Shown piece after piece: positions 8,823 through 18,611 of a DNA stretch of 64,000 nucleotides; positions within the stretch are counted from its first letter, which is position 1; each line of letters opens with the position of its first letter. A program made the translations under genes and the position numbers. The stretch covers positions 1 through 64,000 of the forward strand of contig NZ_JADQBH010000049.1 of assembly GCF_016278715.1 (NCBI RefSeq), written 5' to 3'. The notes below the pieces were generated by a model. That model saw nothing but the letters and a program-made list of their open reading frames with translations. It made no database searches and was not told the DNA's origin. This stretch comes from Marinilabilia sp. GTDB taxonomy: Bacteria > Bacteroidota > Bacteroidia > Bacteroidales > Marinilabiliaceae.

Positions 8823-9308
8823 TTATTGAATATACATGCTTTTAATCATGGATATTCCGGTTTTGGTTTTAAAATACTTCTGGCGAATGCTTTTGATGGA
8901 TGAGTCTGACATTTTTTCTTCATAAATGTTGACCAGAAAATCTGCCTCCACAATAATCTGAAAATCTGTGTCATCAATTTTTTGGTAGGAATGGTGATTA
9001 CCAATTATGTGACAGACTCTATCGATTATCTCATTATCCATTTCCAGTTCTTCAAGAAAATCTCTTGCAATGGGTGGCCCTTCCATTTCCTGGTATTTGC
9101 CGCCGGTGGATTTGTGCTTCAATTCCGCTTCTTTAACTCCAATGTCATGCAGTATTGCGGCGGTATCAACTATCAGCAACTTATTTTCAGGCAGTTTTTC
9201 CCTATGTGCAATACAGGTAGCGAATCCGTAAACTTTAAGCGCATGATTTATCCTTGAAACATCGGTTCCAAAGTAGTAAATCATCATTTCAATAACCGCC
9301 TCATTCAT
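8823..9308 (-). CDS. HD-domain phosphohydrolase-like protein
   Basis: A 161-residue cytoplasmic protein with the HD superfamily metal site: an N-terminal His (RINHALKVYGFA), the HD pair in DTAAILHDIGVKEAE, a downstream His (IIGNHHSYQK) and a late Asp (VEADFLVNIYEE). These residues coordinate the metal in HD phosphohydrolases. The substrate is unknown. It lies 57 bp upstream of the Wzi gene on the same strand and may be co-transcribed with it, but a functional link to capsule is not evident. Confidence 0.75.
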   Translation of the reverse strand: MNEAVIEMMIYYFGTDVSRINHALKVYGFATCIAHREKLPENKLLIVDTAAILHDIGVKEAELKHKSTGGKYQEMEGPPIARDFLEELEMDNEIIDRVCHIIGNHHSYQKIDDTDFQIIVEADFLVNIYEEKMSDSSIKSIRQKYFKTKTGISMIKSMYIQ

Positions 9309-9416
9309 AAGGAATTATTTGTTTTTAAATTATTGGCCCTTTGCAGGAACCTACCAGTTTTGTCATATATGCATTTTTTCACAACCCCCTTCATTCTGCT
9401 AAAAACTGTAGAACGG

Positions 9417-9456
9417 CGTCATTGCGACGGCGAGGAACGAAGCGGGAAGCAATCTC
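9417..9456. repeat. REP-like intergenic element (CGTCATTGCGA...GCAATCTC type)
   Basis: The stretch CGTCATTGCGACGGCGAGG, followed by AACGAAGCGGGAAGCAATCTC, matches a dispersed intergenic repeat type seen in many bacterial genomes. Its ends (ATTGC / GCAAT) can pair. It accounts for the spurious 65-residue ORF at 9341-9538. Only one copy is seen in the window, so repeat status rests on recognition. Confidence 0.5.
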
Positions 9457-9550
9457 TTTTTCTGGATTAGATTTTATCCGAACAATAATGATTTCTTATA
9501 TGCCTTCTATGGTTCAATTCATTTTTTTTGTGGTTTAAAATGTCGTTTCT

Positions 9551-11974
9551 TCACTGTTCCTCATAATAACCATGCCCATATCCGTAGCCATAACCATCCC
9601 CGTAACCATATCCATAACCATAACCATATCCATATTTAGCACCTTTCTTGCCTTTTTTTACCTGTATATCATTAAATAATATACCCACATTTTTTATGCC
9701 TTCCACTCCCAGGTGTTTCAGTGTTTCGGAAAAAGCCTCGCGAATGGTGTAATTCTGGCGTGCCAGGAATATAAGTGTGTCGGATTTACGTGCCAACAAA
9801 ACAGGGTCAGCCACAACGCCCATTGGTGGAGTATCCAAAATAATAACATCAAATCGGTTACTTAACTCCTCAAACAACTCATCTGTTTTTGCTGAAGAAA
9901 TCAATTCTGAAGGGTTGGGAGGAACCGCTCCGGAAGGGATAACAAATAAATTTTCCTGCTCGCTTTGATGGATAATATCATCGAGGCTTACTTTCCCAAT
10001 GTAATACTGAGAAAGACCATCGTAGTTGTCAAGGTCAAGAACTTTGTTCAAACCGGGTTTGCGCATATCGTAACCAATTATCACAGTTCTCTTATTTGAA
10101 TAAGCAAAAACAGCCGCAAGATTAAGGGCACAAAATGTTTTTCCTTCACCGGGCATGGAACTGGATACCGAAATAATTGGTGTTTCCACATTTGCTGTCA
10201 GATACTCCAGTCGGGTTCTGACACGCCGGAATGTTTCTGTAATGATAGAGCGGGGATGACTGTTCACCACATTTGTTACTCCTTTGTGGCTGTGCATAAT
10301 GTGGCCGATAACCGGAATGGAGGTGATTTTTTCTATTTCATCGGTTGAGGTAATGCGGTTGTTCAATAACTGTCGCAACACGATAAAAATGAGCGGTAAA
10401 AGAATGCCGGCAAAAAGGGCTTTCTGATAATTGGAAGCCTTTTTGGGATAAACTGTGCCTGTAAACCGGGGCCTCTCCAGAACAGAATGGTCGGAAGTAT
10501 TGGAAGCTTTCTGAATTTGGGCTTCCGAACGTTTTCTCAGCAGAAAGGTATATACTTCATTGTTCAGGTCAAATTGCCGTTCTATTCCCAGTAATCTGCG
10601 TTCTTTTTCGGGTAATTGATACAGTTGACTCGTAATGGAACGTTTCTCCTCTTCCAATCGTGTGATGGATTTGTCAATGATATCTTTTTGATTGGTTATA
10701 GCTTCAATCAGCGTGTTTCTGGCAACCAGAATCTGTTTATCGAGCTCATTTTTGTAAGGATTGCTCTGCCCGCTTAGAGTCAGTCGCTCATTGTTCAATT
10801 CCAGAATCGTATTTATCTGATTGGAGATAATAGGATTGTCGATGTTGTAGGAGGCTGGAGCCAGCCCCTTTGTTAGTACATCTTCGGATGAAAAGTATTG
10901 ATGCAGATAATCGTAATAATTAAATGTTAATCGTTTCTCAGAAATTCTGGTTGTTAGTTCCTGAATCTGGGTAAACAGATGTTCTGCTTCGGAACTGACA
11001 CTCTGTATTTGGTTCTTGGTACGGTACGAACTCAGCTCAGTTCCTTTTTGTGACAGAGAGTCCGAAATTATTAAAAGCTGTTCTTCAATGAAATTAATGG
11101 TATTGGTAGCTATCTGGTTTTTCTTTTCCAGGTTTGCATTAATGAATGTCTCGGAGAGTTTATTCAGGAAGGTGATGTTTTTCTGATGGTTATTACCGGT
11201 AACAGAGACATTAACAATGGTAGAGTTTTCACCTGCTTTCTGTGCGTTGAGTACAGATGAAAAATGTGCCGTAAGGCTTTCGGGGTGGTTAAATTCAAAG
11301 TAATAAGCTTTATCAGAACTGGTTTTAAGCCCGTTGTTAATAATTATGATTCTAAGCCATGGCGTTTCTACCAACTCGCCGAAGGAGAACGTTTCTTCGA
11401 AGTCGATAATGCTCCCGTAATTCTGTGTAGCCTCAGAGTTGTACTGTATGGTGTTAAAACCCTCGGATTTTATCGAAAGTTCAAATTGCTTTTCATTTAG
11501 AATGGTGATATAGATGGGCACATTTAAAATCTGTGCCGCCGAAGAATCCATTTGGACATTAAAACCGGGATTGGTATAGACTTCGGTGTCTTTCAATCTT
11601 CCTGCCGCAAAATAACTGATGTGGAAATCAAGCTGGTCAATTGCTTTTCGGATAATATCGCGGGAAGTCAAAACAGCAATCTGATTATCCAGACTGCGCT
11701 GACCCGGCGTCAATCCGAATCCTTCCATCATACTTTCCCGTGAGTTCTCCGTTCCTCTTTCTTCCATTAATAAAGACATGGATGCTCTGTAAATGGGGGG
11801 GGAATAACGGTGAATCGCCAAAACAACGCCCAATGCCAGTGGAATGGTAATGGCGAAAAGCCACCAGAAACGAAGCAGATCAAACAGTATTTTTTTGTAA
11901 TCCAGCATAAACTGGGGTGATTGATTCTGACTTTCCGGATTTCGAAGTTGATTGGAATAATTGTTTTGTTGCAT
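9551..11974 (-). CDS. wzc: Wzc-type polysaccharide co-polymerase / BY-kinase
   Basis: An 807-residue fusion of a Wzz chain-length domain and a bacterial tyrosine kinase. The N-terminal transmembrane segment is at about residues 35-55 (FWWLFAITIPLALGVVLA). A long periplasmic coiled coil follows (about 270-480), then a second membrane segment (ALFAGILLPLIFIVL) and the cytoplasmic kinase: SSMPGEGKTFCALNLA (Walker A), IIGYDMRKPG (Walker A') and VIILDTPPMG (Walker B). The tail is an extended Gly-Tyr repeat, an exaggerated tyrosine cluster for autophosphorylation. It lies 28 bp downstream of the Wza-like gene in the same direction, the usual export pair. Confidence 0.92.
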   Translation of the reverse strand: MQQNNYSNQLRNPESQNQSPQFMLDYKKILFDLLRFWWLFAITIPLALGVVLAIHRYSPPIYRASMSLLMEERGTENSRESMMEGFGLTPGQRSLDNQIAVLTSRDIIRKAIDQLDFHISYFAAGRLKDTEVYTNPGFNVQMDSSAAQILNVPIYITILNEKQFELSIKSEGFNTIQYNSEATQNYGSIIDFEETFSFGELVETPWLRIIIINNGLKTSSDKAYYFEFNHPESLTAHFSSVLNAQKAGENSTIVNVSVTGNNHQKNITFLNKLSETFINANLEKKNQIATNTINFIEEQLLIISDSLSQKGTELSSYRTKNQIQSVSSEAEHLFTQIQELTTRISEKRLTFNYYDYLHQYFSSEDVLTKGLAPASYNIDNPIISNQINTILELNNERLTLSGQSNPYKNELDKQILVARNTLIEAITNQKDIIDKSITRLEEEKRSITSQLYQLPEKERRLLGIERQFDLNNEVYTFLLRKRSEAQIQKASNTSDHSVLERPRFTGTVYPKKASNYQKALFAGILLPLIFIVLRQLLNNRITSTDEIEKITSIPVIGHIMHSHKGVTNVVNSHPRSIITETFRRVRTRLEYLTANVETPIISVSSSMPGEGKTFCALNLAAVFAYSNKRTVIIGYDMRKPGLNKVLDLDNYDGLSQYYIGKVSLDDIIHQSEQENLFVIPSGAVPPNPSELISSAKTDELFEELSNRFDVIILDTPPMGVVADPVLLARKSDTLIFLARQNYTIREAFSETLKHLGVEGIKNVGILFNDIQVKKGKKGAKYGYGYGYGYGYGDGYGYGYGHGYYEEQ

Positions 11975-12002
11975 TTTCTTCGGTGGGCTTTAGCATTTAT
12001 TA

Positions 12003-12815
12003 CTAGCGGGAAACAGCTTCAATGGTCAGGTAAATAGCGAGTACAGAACTGATGATACCAAATGAGAACGTCTCACCGATACCAAAACTTTTGGCCTTCA
12101 TTGGGCGGACATAAATCAAGTCGTTGGGATAGACGTAATATTCGTCCGACCCAACGATGTTGTTGTCGGTGATATCCACAAAAAATGTTTTGTAGCCGTC
12201 GCCTTCAGGACGTACAATTTTTATCTCTTTGCGTTTACCAAACGTACGCACATCTCCAGCCAGTGCAATGGCTTCATAAATAGTAATTTGTTCTTTTCCC
12301 ATATCGATACGTCCGGGTTTTCCTATTTCTCCTAAAATTACGAACGAATTATTGGCCAATCGCATTTTTACGTGGGCGTCGCTAACGAAAGGAACCAATA
12401 CTTCCTCCATTTTTTCGCGTGCCTGCTGAAGATTGCAACCCTCAAAATTGATTTTTCCGACAAACGGGAAATCGATGTTCATGTTGTCATCTATCGGATA
12501 AGTGTACAGGGATTGGTTTTGCTGAGTGTTTGTTCCTCCTGTACGGCTTGGATTAAAAAAATCGGATAGTTTGGGGTTGCTGGTGTTTATCTGAATGTAC
12601 AACTGGTCATTGGGCCTGAGAATATATCTTTCTGTTATGGTGGTCAGGTCTGAATAGGGATTGTCGTAATTCCGATCATCGGATTGGTTTTGAAGATAAA
12701 CCGTTTCTTTTTGCGGAATGCAGCTGGTAACCAGCATCGTCAGGATGAAAAAAAAGAAAATGTTTCGTCCCCGGGAGGAGGAATTTTTCGGCAGAAAAGT
12801 CATATTTATTTGCAT
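12003..12815 (-). CDS. wza: Polysaccharide export outer-membrane lipoprotein (Wza-like)
   Basis: A 270-residue lipoprotein (LVTSCIPQKETVYLQNQ) with the poly_export domain (YILRPNDQLYIQINTSNPKL ... DFPFVGKINFEGCNLQQA), an SLBB-type second domain (FVILGEIGKPGRIDMGKEQITIYEAIALAGD) and a C-terminal hydrophobic helix (FSFGIISSVLAIYLTIEA). The architecture matches short Bacteroidetes Wza homologues that form the outer-membrane exit for capsule or EPS. It precedes the minus-strand Wzc and probably forms one transcription unit with it. ATGs at codons 1 and 5 are both possible starts. Confidence 0.9.
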   Translation of the reverse strand: MQINMTFLPKNSSSRGRNIFFFFILTMLVTSCIPQKETVYLQNQSDDRNYDNPYSDLTTITERYILRPNDQLYIQINTSNPKLSDFFNPSRTGGTNTQQNQSLYTYPIDDNMNIDFPFVGKINFEGCNLQQAREKMEEVLVPFVSDAHVKMRLANNSFVILGEIGKPGRIDMGKEQITIYEAIALAGDVRTFGKRKEIKIVRPEGDGYKTFFVDITDNNIVGSDEYYVYPNDLIYVRPMKAKSFGIGETFSFGIISSVLAIYLTIEAVSR

Positions 12816-13148
12816 AATGAATATTGTGTCCGGTTTTAATGTTCAAATTTATGGTTTTCTTTTTTAAAATTAAACATTCATAAATTTAACTTTCTCAAAA
12901 GGGTTTCATAAATTTGCCACGTTTTAATGGAGGGCCTCATCAAAAATAAAAACAGATAATCTGTACATTTAGTATCCGAATTTTTCATAACGCGTATTTT
13001 CAGTTAAAGTTATAACCCTGTTGTTCTTAATTACGTAGGAATACTATATGAATTATTCTATGCTGAATTCGCACAAGAGCATGGCGACGTTTGTTTCTTG
13101 TTCAGATTTTGTTCCATTAGGCCGAAAACAATAGAAAGCTTTATTCTA
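12816..13148. other. Divergent intergenic region between wza and the MraY/WecA-like gene
   Basis: This 333-bp AT-rich gap must hold promoters for both directions. A TAAATTTG -7-like box reads rightward at 12909-12916, more than 200 nt before the transferase ATG. No convincing -33 element, hairpin or small ORF was found. Confidence 0.35.
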
Positions 13149-14261
13149 ATGATTGATTACTCGACTATCCTGATGGTTTTGTTTGCCGCAATTCTCTCTT
13201 TTTTGCTGGTATTTCTTTCTATACCTACTATTTTAAGGGTATCACATGCCAAAAACCTTTTTGATGAGCCAGGAAAAAGAAGAATTCATAAAAAGAAAGT
13301 GCCGAATTTGGGGGGACTGGCGATTTTTATAGGAATTCTTTTTACTTACTCTCTTTATATCGATTGGTTTGATTTTCGGGCTGTTCCGTTTTTAATTCCT
13401 GCTTTACTGGTTGTATTTTCAATCGGGATTAAAGACGATATAATGATAACTGCACCTATGATGAAGTTGCTGGGCCAGCTTTTAGCTGCATTTATTATTG
13501 TAGGCTTTGGTAGTTTGCGATTGACTGATTTTCACGGGTTCTTTGGAATTCAGCCCGATTATTTTACCAGCATATCCATCTCTATTTTGTTTGTTATTTT
13601 TATTGTAAACGGGTTCAACCTTATTGATGGGGTTGATGGATTGGCTGCTATCAGCGGAATGATTTCAATTCTTACATTTTCTATTTGGTTTTTCCTCAAC
13701 GGGAACATCCATACAACCACATTGGGCGCCATTGTGCTCGGCTCATTAGTGGCATTCCTTTATTACAATGTCTTCTCCAAAAAACAGAAGATCTTTATGG
13801 GTGATACAGGTTCCATGATTATAGGCTTTATCCTGGCCATTTTTTCGTTGCAGTTTATGGAAGCCAATGCTCCCGGGGTCAGAACCAATCTGAACATTCA
13901 AATGATTTCGGCCCCTGCCGTCGTGGTAGGTATTCTGATAGTACCTGTAATTGATACACTTCGGGTTTTCTTTTTGCGATTGTCAAAGGGCAATTCTCCT
14001 TTTGTAGCCGATAAAAACCATATTCATCACCGGTTGCTCACCCTGGGTTTTTCACATTTGCAGATTGCCCTGATTTTGGGAGGAGTAAATGTAGTCTTTA
14101 TTGTCTTCAATTTCCTGTTGAAAGACTTTGGGATGTTGAAACTAATGGCCTTAAATCTCGTATTGGGATTTGTAGTATTTTATCTTCCGGCATTTTTTAT
14201 TCGGTTAAAAGCCAAAAAAATGAGGGAGAATCAGGCCGGAACCTATCCCTTAGAGCAATAG
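13149..14261 (+). CDS. MraY/WecA-family undecaprenyl-phosphate sugar-1-phosphate transferase
   Basis: A polytopic membrane enzyme of 370 residues that transfers a sugar-1-phosphate from a UDP-sugar to undecaprenyl phosphate, the first step in building a lipid-linked glycan. Family motifs are clear: SIGIKDDIMITAPMMKLLGQ (the DD pair), VNGFNLIDGVDGLAA, FMGDTGSM and DKNHIHHRLL (the HIHH motif of WecA-like members). About ten or eleven hydrophobic helices are visible. The ORF-track start (13098) adds 17 poorly conserved residues; the ATG at 13149 (MIDYSTILMV) is better. The GT2 gene follows after 19 bp, so both are likely one operon initiating EPS synthesis. Confidence 0.9.
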   Translation: MIDYSTILMVLFAAILSFLLVFLSIPTILRVSHAKNLFDEPGKRRIHKKKVPNLGGLAIFIGILFTYSLYIDWFDFRAVPFLIPALLVVFSIGIKDDIMITAPMMKLLGQLLAAFIIVGFGSLRLTDFHGFFGIQPDYFTSISISILFVIFIVNGFNLIDGVDGLAAISGMISILTFSIWFFLNGNIHTTTLGAIVLGSLVAFLYYNVFSKKQKIFMGDTGSMIIGFILAIFSLQFMEANAPGVRTNLNIQMISAPAVVVGILIVPVIDTLRVFFLRLSKGNSPFVADKNHIHHRLLTLGFSHLQIALILGGVNVVFIVFNFLLKDFGMLKLMALNLVLGFVVFYLPAFFIRLKAKKMRENQAGTYPLEQ

Positions 14262-14280
14262 TTGGTTTTAAAAAAGTTAG

Positions 14281-15036
14281 ATGAGCAAACGGGTATCCCT
14301 TATTACTGTTACTTACCAGTCAGCCGAAACGCTTAAAGATACCATTGAATCGGTACGTCGTCAGAGTTTTTCGGATATGGAATATATTGTGGTTGATGGC
14401 GGTTCGACCGATGAAACCATCGATATTCTTAAAAATAATGAAGACGTGGTAGATCATTGGATTAGTGAACCTGACAATGGGATTTACGATGCTATGAACA
14501 AAGGAATTCGTCTGGCCAGTGGCGAAGTGATAGGTTTTCTTCATGCAGATGACGCATTCGCAGGCAGAGAAGTAATTGAAAACATTGTAGATAGATATTT
14601 AGAGTCCGGGTTTCATCTTTTGTATGGCGATTTGGAATATGTGAGTGCCGGTAATCCCGAAAAGGTGATTCGTTACTGGAGGAGTGGATCTTTTCGCAGG
14701 CAACAGTTGCAACGTGGCTGGATGCCTCCACATCCTACCGTATATGTGAGTCGCGATTTTTTTGCCCAAATTGGAGCTTTTAATATCGAATACCGTATCT
14801 CTGCCGATTATGAATGGCTGCTCAGGGCTCTTTCGTTTCCAGCAATTAAAGTGGAATATCTTCCCGAAGTATTGGTCAGAATGCGGTTGGGAGGGGCAAG
14901 TAATAAGTCTCTTCGCAATGTTATTGCCAAATCGGGAGAAGATCTCCGGGCATTAAGAGGCAATCGGGTAGGAGGGTTTCGCACTCTGTTTTGGAAAAAT
15001 GCTTCTAAAATTTCACAGTTTGTTCGTCGCAATTGA
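14281..15036 (+). CDS. Family 2 glycosyltransferase
   Basis: A 251-residue GT-A fold glycosyltransferase: VSLITVTYQSAETLKDTIES (nucleotide-binding strand), YIVVDGGSTDETIDIL, DNGIYDAMNKGI and FLHADDAF (the DXD-like metal site), then WMPPHPTVYVSRDFF. The pattern fits the WcaA/PGL-type GT2 enzymes that add one sugar to a growing polysaccharide repeat unit. There is no membrane helix. It follows the lipid-linked transferase directly and ends in an intrinsic terminator whose stem begins at its stop codon, closing the two-gene unit before the second wzc. Confidence 0.88.
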   Translation: MSKRVSLITVTYQSAETLKDTIESVRRQSFSDMEYIVVDGGSTDETIDILKNNEDVVDHWISEPDNGIYDAMNKGIRLASGEVIGFLHADDAFAGREVIENIVDRYLESGFHLLYGDLEYVSAGNPEKVIRYWRSGSFRRQQLQRGWMPPHPTVYVSRDFFAQIGAFNIEYRISADYEWLLRALSFPAIKVEYLPEVLVRMRLGGASNKSLRNVIAKSGEDLRALRGNRVGGFRTLFWKNASKISQFVRRN

Positions 15037-15057
15037 CCGGATTTTCCGGTTTTTTTT
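15036..15057 (+). terminator. Intrinsic terminator after GT2 gene
   Basis: ACCGGA-TTT-TCCGGT forms a perfect 6-bp stem with a three-base loop followed by a run of T, beginning at the last base of the GT2 stop codon. It would separate the transferase/GT2 unit from the second wzc. Confidence 0.8.
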
Positions 15058-15106
15058 ATTGGTGTTTGTTGGTTATTTTAGCACCGGAAAATAAAATTCT
15101 TTCAGT

Positions 15107-17503
15107 ATGGTAACGCCTCCTAAAGGACCGGCAAACGTTGCGGGACACACTCCCGGCTTGAAAAACGACGGATTCTCAGATATAAAGAAGATTGTCCGGT
15201 TAGTTTTGCATCACTGGTTCCTGTTTGCATTGAGTATCCCATTGTTTTTGGGGGGTGTTTATATTTATCACCGTTATACGTTACCTGTTTACAAGGGAAC
15301 CGTAACCATGCTCTTCAAGAGTGAAAGTGAAAGAATGATGCGGGATATTAACCTTATGGAGGGGTTTGGTCTTTCGGCTGAAGTCAGAAATATTGAAAAT
15401 CAGTCGTTTATCATTCGTTCTCAAAAAACCATACGTGAAGTTATCGACCGGCTCGATTTCCGTATCTCTTACTTTGCCGATGGTCGCTTCAAAGACACAG
15501 AATTATATCGGTCGGCTCCTTTTGTTATTGAAATCGAAGAAAACCATCCTCAGGTATTGGGGGTTTCAATTTATGTTTCGATGCTCGATAACGGAATGAT
15601 GAAAATTTCGGCTTCTTCGGAGTCCGGAATATTGCATCGTTTCGATGCGAATCAGGATGTGGGGCGTGCAGTGCCTTTTTCATTTGAGAAAACTGTACGA
15701 CCGGGAGAGTTGGTGGAACATAAAAATTTCGCTTTCAGAATAAAACTTACTGAAGGATTATCTTCCGGGTTGGGAGAATATTTTGTGCAATTTCACTCGC
15801 ACGTTCAATTGACTGCCCGTTATCGTTCCAGAGTTTCGGTCAACAATTATCGTGAAGGCTCTTCTATTGTATTTATCGGCGTTACAGGGCAAAATCCACG
15901 AAAAATTACTTCTTTCCTGGATGTACTTTCCGATGTGATTGTGGAGAACAATCTGAAGCGAAAAAATGATATGGCTTCCCGTTCTCTCGATTTTATCCAA
16001 AACCAACTGAAAAGCGTTGCCGATACATTAAATCAGACGCAGAGGCAGTTGATGGATTTTCGTAAAAAGAATCGTTTTATGGTTCCCTCTGAATTTGCCT
16101 CCGAACTGGCGGGACAGTTCATTGAGAAAGAAAAAGACCTTCGGTTGCTGGAGATTAATTATGATTATTTTCAACAGTTGAAAGCCCGTTTGAAAAGCGG
16201 TGATATGAATGAAGATTATTTGCTCACTGCTTTTGTCAACGATGACCCCGGTGTGGTGAATCAATTGGTTGGCAAATATATGGATGTATTGTCTGAACTT
16301 AAATCGGTAGAACTTACTGCAGGTACTTCGAATCCCTATTATCAGCAACTTGAACAGGAATTGAAGATTGTTAGTGAAACCATGATTCAGGCCATCGATA
16401 AACGGATGGAATCGATTATTGTGCGGCAGGAAGAAATGAGAAAGCAGATTGCTGCACTTTCAGGCAGGATGAATTATCTGCCCGAACTGGAGAAGGAATA
16501 CCTGGAACTGGAAAGGGCTTACAAGTTGAATGATGCAATTTACACTTTTTTGCTGCAGAAAAATTCGGAAACCCAGATAGCTAAAGCGTCTAATGTTCCT
16601 GACAATGAGATATTGGATCAGGCAACGATTTCGGGGGTGGTATCGCCCGACAAAAAAGGAAACTACGGAAAAGCATTCTTGCTGTCCCTGATTCTCCCCG
16701 CAGCTGTTATCGGTTTACGGGAGATGCTGAATACCCGCGTGCGCGACAAACAGGAAATGGAAACCATTGCAGGCGATTTTCCAAATATGGGGAGCGTTGT
16801 GCGCAATCGCGTGGTTAGTGAAAATGCCATTAATCAGTCGCCACACTCTCTTTTGGCTGAATCGTTCAGGTCGTTACGCACTAAAATCAGGTTTATGCTG
16901 GCCGAAGATACCCATCAGGTAATTTTGCTGACTTCTACTAATACCGGCGAAGGAAAAACCTTTTGTGCGCTCAATCTGGCTACCGTTTTTGCCATTTCAG
17001 GAAAAAAAGTAGCCCTTTTGGGCTTCGATATGCGAAAACCCCGTTTGTCGGAGATTTTTGACAGAAACCAAAACATTGGCATATCTAATTATCTTTCCGG
17101 ACAAAACCAGCTTGAAGAAATTATCTATCCTTCCGAGATAGAAAACATGTGGGTGGTTCCTTCAGGAATTACTCCTCCCAATCCTTCGGAATTGATTGCC
17201 GGAGAGCGGACAAAAGGACTGTTTGATTACTTGAGAAGCCGGTTTGATGTGATTATAGTGGATACTCCTCCAATAGGGCTGGTTGCAGATGCCAGGATTT
17301 TGATCCAGTATTCCGATTGTCGATTGTTTGTGGTAAGAGCAGGAATGACCAATAAAGAGCATTTTGCAGCTACTATAGACGAACTACGAAATGAAAATAT
17401 TAATCGGGTTGGATTGGTTTTGAATGATATCAACCCCGGCGATAAACGTTATGGTTATTACAATACCGGGTACTACGGACCTCCGACTGAGGATTACAAA
17501 TAA
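15107..17503 (+). CDS. wzc: Second Wzc-type polysaccharide co-polymerase / BY-kinase
   Basis: A 798-residue paralogue of the minus-strand Wzc with the same plan: membrane helix at about residues 35-55 (HHWFLFALSIPLFLGGVYIY), periplasmic Wzz/coiled-coil region, second helix (AFLLSLILPAAVIGL) and kinase with TNTGEGKTFCALNLA, LLGFDMRKPR and VIIVDTPPIG. Its tail is a short ordinary tyrosine cluster (YGYYNTGYYGPPTEDYK) rather than a long Gly-Tyr repeat. No Wza partner lies beside it. Two divergent BY-kinases within 6 kb suggest either two polysaccharides or a duplicated regulator. murB follows after 42 bp. Confidence 0.92.
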   Translation: MVTPPKGPANVAGHTPGLKNDGFSDIKKIVRLVLHHWFLFALSIPLFLGGVYIYHRYTLPVYKGTVTMLFKSESERMMRDINLMEGFGLSAEVRNIENQSFIIRSQKTIREVIDRLDFRISYFADGRFKDTELYRSAPFVIEIEENHPQVLGVSIYVSMLDNGMMKISASSESGILHRFDANQDVGRAVPFSFEKTVRPGELVEHKNFAFRIKLTEGLSSGLGEYFVQFHSHVQLTARYRSRVSVNNYREGSSIVFIGVTGQNPRKITSFLDVLSDVIVENNLKRKNDMASRSLDFIQNQLKSVADTLNQTQRQLMDFRKKNRFMVPSEFASELAGQFIEKEKDLRLLEINYDYFQQLKARLKSGDMNEDYLLTAFVNDDPGVVNQLVGKYMDVLSELKSVELTAGTSNPYYQQLEQELKIVSETMIQAIDKRMESIIVRQEEMRKQIAALSGRMNYLPELEKEYLELERAYKLNDAIYTFLLQKNSETQIAKASNVPDNEILDQATISGVVSPDKKGNYGKAFLLSLILPAAVIGLREMLNTRVRDKQEMETIAGDFPNMGSVVRNRVVSENAINQSPHSLLAESFRSLRTKIRFMLAEDTHQVILLTSTNTGEGKTFCALNLATVFAISGKKVALLGFDMRKPRLSEIFDRNQNIGISNYLSGQNQLEEIIYPSEIENMWVVPSGITPPNPSELIAGERTKGLFDYLRSRFDVIIVDTPPIGLVADARILIQYSDCRLFVVRAGMTNKEHFAATIDELRNENINRVGLVLNDINPGDKRYGYYNTGYYGPPTEDYK

Positions 17504-17545
17504 CAAAGAATTTCTTTTGTTGAAAACTTACACTTCCTGTTTTTA

Positions 17546-18556
17546 ATGGAACATTATAGCAATTACTCCCTTAAACAGCACAATACTTTTGGTCTGGATG
17601 CCAGGGCTAAAGACTTTTGGATATTTGATAATCCTGATGAATTGGGTGGTTGGCTTCATAATAATCAATCCGGAGACCAGGTTTTGGTAATCGGAGGAGG
17701 TAGCAATCTGCTTTTTACTAAGGATTATGAAGGCACTATTCTATCACCTGCTTTTAAGGGTATTGAAATAACTGCGGAAAATGGGGATGATGTGTGGGTG
17801 CGCTTTGCGGCAGGTGAAGAGTGGGATTACTGTGTGGAGTGGGCTGTGGAGCGTGGATTGGGAGGAATCGAAAACCTTTCCTACATTCCGGGACATGCCG
17901 GTGCCGCACCGGTTCAGAATATCGGGGCCTATGGCGTTGAAGTGGCTGATGTTTTGGCCTTTGTGGAGGGTTTTATGCTGGGAGACGGTACTTTCTTTCG
18001 GAAAACCCGGGAAGAGTGTGATTTTGATTATCGTTACAGCATTTTTAAAGGGCCCTTGAAAAATAAAGTGGTGGTAACTGGGGTTGTTCTGCGTTTGTCG
18101 AAGAATCTGAAGTTTTTATTGGATTATGGCACCGTAAAAGACCGTGTCCGTAGTCTTGGTGAGCCATCACTGGGAAATATCCGAAAGGCGGTTGTTGATA
18201 TCCGCAAAGAAAAACTACCGGAACCCAAAGTTTTGGGAAATGCAGGCAGTTTTTTTAAAAATCCTGTGGTTACAATTTCTTTTTATCAGCAATTACAAGA
18301 GAAATGGCCCGACATCCCCGGTTATAGGCTCGAAGCGGGTAAAAAAGTAAAGGTGCCGGCTGGCTGGTTAATTGAAAAAACAGGCTGGAAAGGCCGGGAA
18401 TATGGCAATGCCGGTGTCCATAAAAATCAGGCTTTGGTTCTCATCAACCGGGGAGGAGCCACAGGTAGCGAAATTGCCAATCTGGCTCGGGCCATACAGG
18501 ATGATGTGCTTACTACTTTTAACATCGAACTTCAGCCTGAAGTGAATTTTCTTTAG
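17546..18556 (+). CDS. murB: UDP-N-acetylmuramate dehydrogenase
   Basis: MurB reduces UDP-GlcNAc-enolpyruvate to UDP-MurNAc in cytoplasmic peptidoglycan precursor synthesis, using FAD and NADPH. The 336-residue protein has the FAD-binding N-terminal domain (LKQHNTFGLDARA, VLVIGGGSNLLFT, GLGGIENLSYIPGHAGAAPVQNIGAYGVE), the substrate domain (YRYSIFK) and the catalytic stretch LGNAGSFFKNP with its active-site Ser, followed by AGWLIEKTGWKG. It is the long type I form usual in Bacteroidetes. It lies 42 bp downstream of the second wzc and could be read with it. Confidence 0.95.
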   Translation: MEHYSNYSLKQHNTFGLDARAKDFWIFDNPDELGGWLHNNQSGDQVLVIGGGSNLLFTKDYEGTILSPAFKGIEITAENGDDVWVRFAAGEEWDYCVEWAVERGLGGIENLSYIPGHAGAAPVQNIGAYGVEVADVLAFVEGFMLGDGTFFRKTREECDFDYRYSIFKGPLKNKVVVTGVVLRLSKNLKFLLDYGTVKDRVRSLGEPSLGNIRKAVVDIRKEKLPEPKVLGNAGSFFKNPVVTISFYQQLQEKWPDIPGYRLEAGKKVKVPAGWLIEKTGWKGREYGNAGVHKNQALVLINRGGATGSEIANLARAIQDDVLTTFNIELQPEVNFL

Positions 18557-18611
18557 GGTTTGTAATGAAATTAATTGACAGATTTGCCGAAGTTATTTTG
18601 TTCTTTGCCGA

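Noticed and set aside
9341-9538. 65-residue ORF (MQEPTSFVIYAFF...)
   Set aside because: It is translated from a REP-like intergenic element (RTASLRRRGTKREAISF is a common artefact of that repeat).
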